Shown here in pieces: positions 10,155-18,500 of a DNA stretch of 64,000 nt. The position numbers and the translations under genes are program-made. The DNA is from Symbiodinium natans (taxonomy: Eukaryota > Sar > Dinophyceae > Suessiales > Symbiodiniaceae), in NCBI GenBank assembly GCA_905221605.1, contig CAJNDS010002094.1, positions 124,001-188,000 on the forward strand. The letters run 5' to 3'. Position 1 is the stretch's first letter. The number at the start of each line of letters is the position of its first letter. Under the pieces are notes generated by a model. It did no database searches and was not told the DNA's origin. It saw only the letters and a program-made list of their open reading frames with translations.

Positions 10155-12033
10155 TTACTTTGCCTGTGCAAACTTCTTTCGAGGTCGATAGCTCTGAGCA
10201 TGGCGTCCTTGTATCATGATTTGGCACGTCAAGAGCCACATTGCTGGTGTGATGAGAGCGTTTTGCACACAACCTGCCACCGCCCGAAAGACAATCGAGT
10301 GGATGGAAAACACTTCTCCCGCATGCATTGTTGTGATAATCATATTCTGCAACATGGGGAGCAGCACGCATACCAATGCAACCTGCAGTACTAGTGGAAG
10401 AAATGATTCCACGAGGGCCGAGCTTGATGGCATCTCAATGATCCCTGCGACCTGCAAGCTGTAGGCGATGATCCCTGCAGGTAGGAACCCCAGCTGGGGA
10501 TACACTCGAATCACCAGCGCAACTGCCAAATCGAGAGCTTTCCACAGCATGGATCCCGGTGCATAGAAGGCCCTCAACGGAAGCGCCCAAAGGGATCCAC
10601 CAAAGAATCGGCGCTGCTGCACTACAGTCTCCTCAAAGGCCTCCCAGAAGCTGTTGCCCATGGGCGGAGCTTTGATAACTGGCACCCACAAAGACTCGAG
10701 GGGAACATATTGATTTGTCCACTTGCACTGGTCCATCGTTAGCTCATCTTCCGGTACGTAGGAAGGGTGGTGAGTCCCTGCACGGAAGTACTGTTCCAAC
10801 GGCATCCCATACTGCCCAAAGGGGTAGAAGTTCAGCCAGTACAAGCTACCCATGGTCTCGGTCTCAATCATGAGAGCATATGCTGAGCCGATGCCATATG
10901 CCGCATTGGAATGGATGGCGTGCACGACAGGTGGCGTCCATGTCACCGCTCTGCGATGATGTTTCCAAGCATCCAACTCCTGCGCCAATGCGCAGAAGAA
11001 CCGAGGATGAGGAATGACCTGTGCATCCAATTTCACGAAGCCCCAATCTGCGAAGTTCACACAGTCAGAGAAAAGCTCCTGTCGGAATTCGCCCATGGCG
11101 TAGCTGCAGTTGCTTGCAGCTCCAGGCAGGTCACCAGGGATGCCTGCGGGATGCTCGTAAAACCTGATCTCCCTGACGTTCGTCATGAGACTTTCAATCT
11201 GGCTCCGCAACTTCTCGTTGTTGGGAGCCCTTGCTTCCATGGCGATAAGAACGATCAGGTTCTTGGCTTGCCGGCTTTGGTTCATTGTTGCAAGACCTGA
11301 GGGCCCCAATGAAACATTTCGCAAGCTACCAGGAAAATTGCCAGCCCCAAATTCCGTACAAACTTGGGTCTGGATCTAGTGCTTGGGAACATGCGCAGCA
11401 ATGAAGCACCTGAAGCCTTTTGCCAGGCTGCCGTTTCTGCACCCACAAACCCGCCCAGGAATGGAAAGTTGCACAAAGTTGCTGCTGGAATAAACCGCTT
11501 TCTGGGCAAATCCTGGTGTGGCGGGGGCCTTTCGGAAGGCTCGTTGGGAGGTTTTTGAGGCCTCTTGGGAGCCTGCTGAAGCCTTTTTGAAGGTTTGCTC
11601 CCCGCCCACCCCGTACGTGTAGGGGCATGCTTGTTTTTTACATCTGCACCTGGCTTCACAATGTCGAAGTCTTCCTTGTAGATGGGCACGAGGACAGCCA
11701 CGGTAACGTCCAGATCCAGATCCGGGATGGATCTCACCCGGGATTTGATGCGGAATGCAGCATAGAGGTACGCCAACCCATCCACGACGACCTTCAAGCC
11801 TTGCAATCGTGTAATCACCACGAAGACCAAGCCAGCGACCGTTGGACCATAGCCCAAAGCCACAAACCATGGCTGAAGGCAATAGCTGCCACTCCCAAAG
11901 CAACTGCCCAGTAGACTCCGAACTCAAACACAGCAGGAGGCGGAGGAAAGCGCCGAAAGGCCGTCCGCTCTGCGTGTATCGAGAAGGTCTCTAACTTCAG
12001 CATTGCTGACACGGAGCTTCCCGAAGTGGACAT
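10155..12033 (-). CDS. GT2-type processive glycosyltransferase, multi-pass membrane protein
   Basis: Exon 1 starts at ATG 12033 (MSTSGSSVSAML), has a transmembrane helix (VFEFGVYWAVALGVAAIAF), a second hydrophobic helix, and the GT2 entry strand VAVLVPIYKEDFDIVKP. A GT-AG intron (11297-11649) splits a Gly codon. Exon 2 runs 11296-10155 with NLIVLIAMEAR, the acidic strand FVKLDAQVIPHPRF, PEDELT, and VVQQRRFFGG, which fits the QxxRW-type motif of processive GT2 enzymes. Three or four C-terminal helices follow. The order (N-terminal helices, catalytic domain, C-terminal helix bundle) is that of cellulose- or chitin-synthase-like enzymes that build a polysaccharide at a membrane. The sugar cannot be told. 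Exon 1 changes frame by one base near 11850 (see findings). Confidence 0.7.
11297..11649 (-). other. Intron of the glycosyltransferase gene (GT-AG)
   Basis: Donor CCAG|GTGCAG at 11649 and acceptor CCCTCAG|GT at 11297. Joining is in phase 1 and links VPIYKEDFDIVKP to GLATMNQSRQAKNLIVL. The intron is 353 bp and contains a stop in the exon frame. Confidence 0.75.
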
Positions 12034-12129
12034 GGCGAACAGGCGAGGAGCAAGGCACGGCAGGGGGGCACTTCTCCGGATTTTCCCGCGCTTGGAACAT
12101 GCGATCACAACAACATTCATACCCTAACA

Positions 12130-14600
12130 TGTTTCAGGCGCAAATGTCAACTGTGCAAGTCCAGTTTCGGCATCATGCTGCTGCTCCTGCTGCTGCATAT
12201 ATCAAAAGCCAGAAAGATTCAAGCAAAACCTCCAAGCAGCGAAAACATGATTTCCACATTTTCGGCGTTGCCCATCAGGATCGAAGCTGCTCGGACTCGG
12301 ACAGCTGATGACTTCAGCAGGGCCACTCAGTCGTACTCAACCTGGGCACCATGCATATGTTACATTTCCCACGGCCGAGGAAAGCACTAGCAGCGGTCGC
12401 ACAAAGACTGCTCACGGTCGCCCGCCCACATTCTAACAATCGACTCTCCGAACCTCCAATCGACAGTTGAATTCGCATGGTCAGTTCTGCAAGAAAGGAA
12501 CTAAGGCGTATGGACCAGAACCGAACTGAACCGAGTTGCCTGTCTGCTGCTGATTTGTGCTAGCCCTCACTGGCTCCTCCCCACCCGGCCCACCGCCTGC
12601 CGGGCTTTCTGGGGTGTTACTTGCATTCACTTCGCTCACGGTGTTCGCTGGTTCATTTCATTTCACACTAGTCTTCGCGAGCAATTATGCCGCCAACCTT
12701 GGTTGCATGGGTTTGTGAAAACCTTCCCGGCTTTGTCCCAAAACCCGCTAATTACGTTGCGGGGTGGGAGGGGGGGAGGGAGGAGGGTGCCCCGGCAGCT
12801 TCTTGTTTGGGGTCATAGCACGCCCCTGGGACTGCCTGAGGGGGGCCCCCTTGGGATCCCCCGCGAAACCCACGGTTACCTGCTTTCCTGGGCGCCCTGG
12901 ACCCTACATCCCCTTCGCCCTCAAACATCTAGGCTCCTCTCCCCCGTCGGTTCGGCCAGCTGTTCCTGCCTTGAGCTCAACTGCTTGCCCGGCTGTTCTT
13001 GATTGTCCGTGAGCATGGCCAACATCGCGAGCTGGTGTCTTATTGTCTGCTTGCAAGGTCGGCAGCTGCATGAGCCGGACGCTCTTACCACTTTCTAAGT
13101 ACTGTTCCAGCGCCAGTAGTACTACTAACTGTAAGCGCTGGGTACATTATGCTAGTATAAGCGTGTAAACCTTAAGAACCCCCTTGTATTATTCTAATGC
13201 GTTTAACTCATCTTCGAGGGAGTTCTCGTTTACACGGTTCATGGACAGTGTAGCTTTGCTGACGGTTGCACGTGCTTGAAAAATTCGCCGAGGCCTTGGG
13301 CCGTAGGAGTCTTGGCAATCTAGCACACAGCAGGTACCCACCACAACTCCCCTCCCAATGCCCCCCTGCGCAGATCGCACCCCTATTTGTCACCTTTTTG
13401 CTTGGAATGGGTACTTCCCTAGCCGACAGGTGTCCAGGACCAGGGGGCATTTAAGTCTGACCACAAAAACCCCCCCCCAGCCCCCCTTTGTCGCGCTTGC
13501 CCCAGTCCCGACTCCCAAACTTTCACCTTAACCCATCACGGCCCCCGGATGGCTGCTCTTGTCTTACCATTCCCACATCTGGGGTGCCCAGTGGGCCTAG
13601 TCTATGCATAAGCCTGCGCGTTGCCCAACGCAGAATGATTGCGCGAAGCCTCCCTGAAACCTAACAGCACCTTCACACCCGCGATCTCCGGTCAAGGCTG
13701 CCGTCGCCGCTGGGCAGGCCCAGATCATCCAGGCCGAAGCGGGTCGCACAGCGTTCGAACATAGGACGTCCTGCCGAATCGAAACGCCGAACGCTAGCAA
13801 TTGACCTTGCGCGTGACCTCCCTCACGGCTTGCGCCTATGACGTACCATGTGCCAAACGTTACTTGCTCTGACTACCTGTCGCCTCGGCCTCCTGCTGGA
13901 ACATCCAGGTCTCCGTCCCCCTCCACACCCTTGGGAGTAAATTCGGGGAGTTGCAATCCGACGCAGCCTGCGCATCAACCCCGCAGGTGTGCACACGAAC
14001 ACGAAAGTGGAGTTGGTGGACGCTGGGCCTGTGTCCCCCTTTGAAAAGTTCCGGCACACACGCAATCAGCCTTCAAGCAATCACGGCAGTCAATCTTGTC
14101 TTGAGCACTTGAGCCACACATGGAACTGGTACCCTTAGTGCCCAGAGCGTCAATTCGCACTGGCCGCCTACCAGTAGAAGTTTAACAACAGACCCGCTGC
14201 CTTGGATTTGGCCTTCTGATGGAATGCAGACTGAGCCTTTGCCGTCGTCGGAACGTGTAATGCGTGAGTGGTGCTGGGAGTCGACCTGCGAGCATCGCAC
14301 TGGCGAAGACTGGACTCACTACTGCAGTCAAACTACCGCTGGAATGGCTGCAGAGGAAGTGAGTGGAGCGTCACAATAGACTCAATGCCATTGGGCGACG
14401 GCAGTTCCCGCGCAGCCCAATTTGGCCGACCGGAGAGTGCACCCGAAGCCCAGTCGTCCACCGACCAACTTTTCACAGTCCGTCGCTTATCTGCATCAAA
14501 TCGCGATCGGGGACTCGTCCAGTCCGCTTAGTCGTCAGTAGGAAGTCTCAGTAGCGGCGGTTGAACCATCGCAGCAGCATTCCATCTTCCAGTTTTCCCA
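12130..14600. other. About 2.5 kb without a recognisable gene
   Basis: No protein-like stretch on either strand. The region contains G-rich and C-rich patches (12760-12860) and a C-run at about 13470. It lies between the glycosyltransferase start and weak coding segments further right, so it may hold promoter and spacer. Confidence 0.4.
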
Positions 14601-14601
14601 T

Positions 14602-14877
14602 CTATTTGTCAACCAGGCAGCGCCTTTGGAGCAGTGCATGGCTGGCAGTTGCCATGGGCTGCCACATGGTGCCGCGCGGACTCAAAACCAAATTCAGTTG
14701 ATTATAACGCTGCACGGTTGCCATTTCGATGACCGCGAGGACACTGCGTCCCCGGGGCAAGAACCTGGACTGGGAGATCGCAAAAATGGCACTGTGACAG
14801 TTGCTGTCGCCCAGAGGAATGGCTAAGGGACAAAGAGTCGATGGGGGCATCTGGCCAAAGCAACTGTCGACTGCCAT
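14602..14877 (-). CDS. Unidentified possible exon
   Basis: The segment contains VLAVIEMATVQRYNQLNLVL then RGTMWQPMATASHALLQRR, a plausible folded-protein stretch. No family is recognised. It may belong with the segments at 15000-15545. Confidence 0.25.
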   Translation of the reverse strand: MAVDSCFGQMPPSTLCPLAIPLGDSNCHSAIFAISQSRFLPRGRSVLAVIEMATVQRYNQLNLVLSPRGTMWQPMATASHALLQRRCLVDK

Positions 14878-14999
14878 CAGGCACTGGCCTCTGGAGCCGG
14901 TGACAGGAGGTCACAGCTGAGTGAAAGACGGCTGTTAGTTGAATGCCCGTTTTGACTTGATCGCTGCGCATCCTGATGCGTCTTAGACTGCGTGATCAT

Positions 15000-15545
15000 T
15001 TAGCATGAAAATTGTTTTAACTGCCTCGCAAGTTGGTGCTGGAGTCTTGTCACGGGCTGCGTTGAACGTGTGCACAACTGTTGCACGCTACGACTGAAGC
15101 TGTCGTCACTGCGACTGTACTCGTTTCCGCCAGCGCCCGAAGCACTCGAAGCAAGTCCTTCGATCCTGCGGCACACAGCGCGTTCGTCCAGTCTCATTCA
15201 TCAGCTCGACCTGCGTCGCTTTCCGCATCTGCCTTCCGACCTTGCGGACCGGAAACTCCGAGGCCGCTTGCACTGCCCACGTGCACGTCCCGTGGCTTGA
15301 TGTGGCTTGGTCCGGCTCGGCTGCCAAGGCGGCGCAAAAACATGTACAGTTGGAAGCCTTAAGATCCTGGCTTCCAAGTGCCTCCTATTCTTCTGCCCGA
15401 GATGCCGGAACCTGGACGGCTGCATGTGCGCAGAATATCGCAGAATCGAGACAGGTGCCCAAAAGGGCAAACATGGCAAACATTCCCTGACTCGTACATC
15501 AGGGGCCGAACTTCTGGCCAACGCTTCCTGACGCCGATTCGGCAT
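15000..15545 (-). CDS. Unidentified coding segments downstream of DPH1
   Basis: An ATG at 15545 starts MPNRRQEALARSSAPDVRVR, 37 bp beyond the DPH1 stop. In another frame 15120-15250 reads VRKVGRQMRKATQVELMNET, and a Ser/Gly-rich stretch with NEYSRSDDSFSRS follows. If real, this is the 5' part of the next gene in the array, with very little spacer after DPH1. No family recognised. Confidence 0.3.
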
Positions 15546-15581
15546 CCACGTACTCCATGCTGCGCAGGATATCTTGGTTGG

Positions 15582-18500
15582 TCATGGTTGCCAGCCTCCA
15601 TGGCCATTGTGCGCACCATAGTTTGCCCAAGGTCCCCCCTTGTTGGAGTAGTAATCCATCGGATAGACCTGAGCCGGCGAGAGTACGTTGATTCAGTGGT
15701 CAAATCTGCATCTTCCACTCGAACCTGAAGGGCTAGGGGCGTGACATCTTTGTAGGCAAGCCCCTGGCTTCAGGCAAGAGGTAAGTGGGGCAGAAATTGC
15801 ACATCCTGCCAAAAAGAACCGGTGCCCACCCGGAGTCCCCAGTGATTGTCGAAACAGGTGCAGGAACTGAACAGAAACATGAAACGAATAGTCGCTCCTT
15901 CTTGCTTTGTGAACCGATGTGTGCGAGTCCAAACTCCTGGCAGAGACCTGCTCTGCAGATCTCTGCAGGCGTGTGAAATATTGGCAATGTGCCCGATGCC
16001 TGTCAATATGCCTGGACACTGCGTCCTCTCAGAAATCGTCCATGGTATGATGCGAATTCTGCTTCGCCGACCTCCGTGCAAAGCCATACTGGAGTATCCG
16101 CACCTCCCTCAGCACTGTTTCCAACTATGAAGGACGCAAGCCACAAAACATTGCTCATGAAAGTCCCACGGCCAGTAGCCATGTGTGTCCTACAGAGGCC
16201 TGGACAGATCGCGCATAGAAGCGCTGGCGGCTTGTCTTTCGCCAAGACACGGTGCAGCTGCGTCATCAGAGCTTTGGATGTTCCGTAGGCCGTGCCTGGA
16301 AAGCCCTTGTCTCTGTGCTGCCCCTCTCTTGCCGCTGCGACAAACTCCTCTGCAATCGCATCCAGGCCTTGAACTGTCAGCTCATCTGCTAGTAGTCGTT
16401 CCTTAAAGTCCGGGCGGCATTCTGGAAGAAAAAGGCTGTTTTCAAACAGCCTTGGGCCTAGAAGGTTCAAGAGACCCAGATGCTCGGCGTCTGGATGCAA
16501 CTAAGGTTCCTTAAGCTGTGGCGACCAGCTTGAACCCAGCTGACCAGCAGATGACGACACCCCTACCGATCTCGCATTTGGCTTGAGCAATGGGCGGAGT
16601 ATGGTCAGCATCCGCTTGGTTCCGTAATAGTTGACGTCGATCGTTTGCCTTGCCTGATCTGGGAAGGGCGTCGGATCGTTCATGGGGAAAGCCAGCCCAG
16701 CATTGTTTATGAGAATGTCGATTCCGCCCAGCTCCGCACGAACGAAGCTGGCCAAAGTTTCGACGGAACCAACATCGGCTATGTCCAGCTGGTGGAAAAC
16801 CAGACTCACTCGGCCACCAATCTCCTTTTTCAGATTCTCGGTGGCCTCTCTCCCCATCTCAGGAACTCTTGCTGTGAGAAGTATGGTGCTGCCTTCTGGC
16901 AGCTTGTTTGCCAGGCCACGGGCAATCTCATAACCAATACCAGGAAATCGATTGGCACCAGTAACGACTGCCACGGACATGGCTCCTGCGGCTCTCCAGG
17001 CCGTGCAGCTAGGTTTTGCCCTGGCTTTGGAGGAAGCGCCACTTGAGCAAAAATGCGGCATCAGCGAAACTATATATAAGAAAGTGGCCACGGCACAGGA
17101 CTCGCACGGTCTGCATGTCCACGTGCTCGTGCAGAAACTTGGCGAGCTGGACCCCATAAGCTACATGTGCCTCGTAGGGTGTGAGCCTCAATTGCGCTCG
17201 CATCCACGAGAACATCGATGTGAGGTCAGGGAATGCTTGAGCTCTGACATCTGGCTGAATCCAGCCAGGTTGCAGGGGCCTCTGGTAAGAACTGCCCCAG
17301 TCCATCGACAGCCGTGGGCAAGCGACTTGTACCCACGCCTCGACTTTTGGCCTGGGCTTTCGTGATATATAGCAACCTTAAGAGGCTCTTCACGGCTCTT
17401 CTAATCTCTTTTCAACTCTGCTCCCTGTTCCAGATTTGTTTTTCAATAGATGCACTGAGGTCTGGGCATGAGTGCAAGCCGCTCTGGCGAAATCTCTGAC
17501 AGAAGAATTGTGAAGTGCGCAACACCTGGCAAGCAACGGCAAGCAACGGCTCCCCACATCCCCACATCTCCTCACAGTACTGTACCATGTTTGTCTCTGT
17601 GCCTCGTTGGTCCAATAGTCGCACAAGCTCCTCCAGTACTCCAACGCTTCCCTGCCGTCCAAGTGTCCCTGGTGCAGGAGTGCAGGGTGATGAGTAGTGG
17701 CAGTAGTGGGCACAGCATGTGCGCAGACGCTGGCAACATGGCGGAGTCACCAAGAACCAAGCCCACCTTGGAAACGTGTGGAAGCTCCCAATAGCACATT
17801 GACATCAAGTTAGCCTGAAGTGCACGAAAGGCCCTGTGCGTAACACTCACTCGCTAGGTATCATGTGCTTTAGCATTGCAAGTTTAACAGCTATCTGCAG
17901 CAGGTCGACTAGTTGTGCTTCCCGCGCTGCTGCAATCGCAGCGCGTCGGCTTGAGTGCAGCTCGTCATGCGCAAAGCCTTCTCGCCTGGCACTTTTCCCG
18001 TACAGTGTGGTCATGCACAAATGGCAGAGCTGTGTCCAGGCACGGCGGACGTCAGCGTGAGGCAGGCTGGGTCGTATCGGAAAAAGTTTCCCCGCAAGTG
18101 CCTGGCGCAAATCTCCATATTGACTTCTGCAACTGGTTGTCTTGCTTAGCTACCCATGCTGAAGTGAAACACGATTTCCTTGTTGCACAAGATTTCCGCC
18201 ATGTCGACGGGGGTATGTTCTGAAGGTTGCCAGCGCGTGTGTTGCCACCGAGGTTTGGGTACGGGACAGCTTCGGACACCTCCTAACTGGCCAGGTCTCC
18301 GGTGCTGTTCGGTGCTGTTGAGGGAGGTGTTCATGGTCATGTGTTGGAAAGCCTAGCAAAGTCAACTAACTCGCCAGACAGACGGATTCTGGATCATGGC
18401 GCTCTCCAGATGGAACCGGCCATCACAGACAAAAACTACCTGGACATGCGCTGCAAGATGGCACATCTTCGGGTGAGTTCCAGACTGCACACAAAGCAGC

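Larger units (their letters stand above)
15669..17152 (-). other. Last DPH1 intron, host of the nested SDR gene
   Basis: Donor TATGGG|GTCCAG (17152) and acceptor GGCTCAG|GTCTATCC (15669), phase 0, 1484 bp. It is by far the longest DPH1 intron; the others traced are 52 to 386 bp. It holds a complete short-chain dehydrogenase gene on the same strand. An extra small DPH1 exon inside cannot be excluded, because this part of the protein varies in length between species. Confidence 0.65.

Noticed and set aside
14108..14123. CTTGAGCCACACATGG, leader-like
   Set aside because: It needs inserted bases to align, and no gene start was found beside it.
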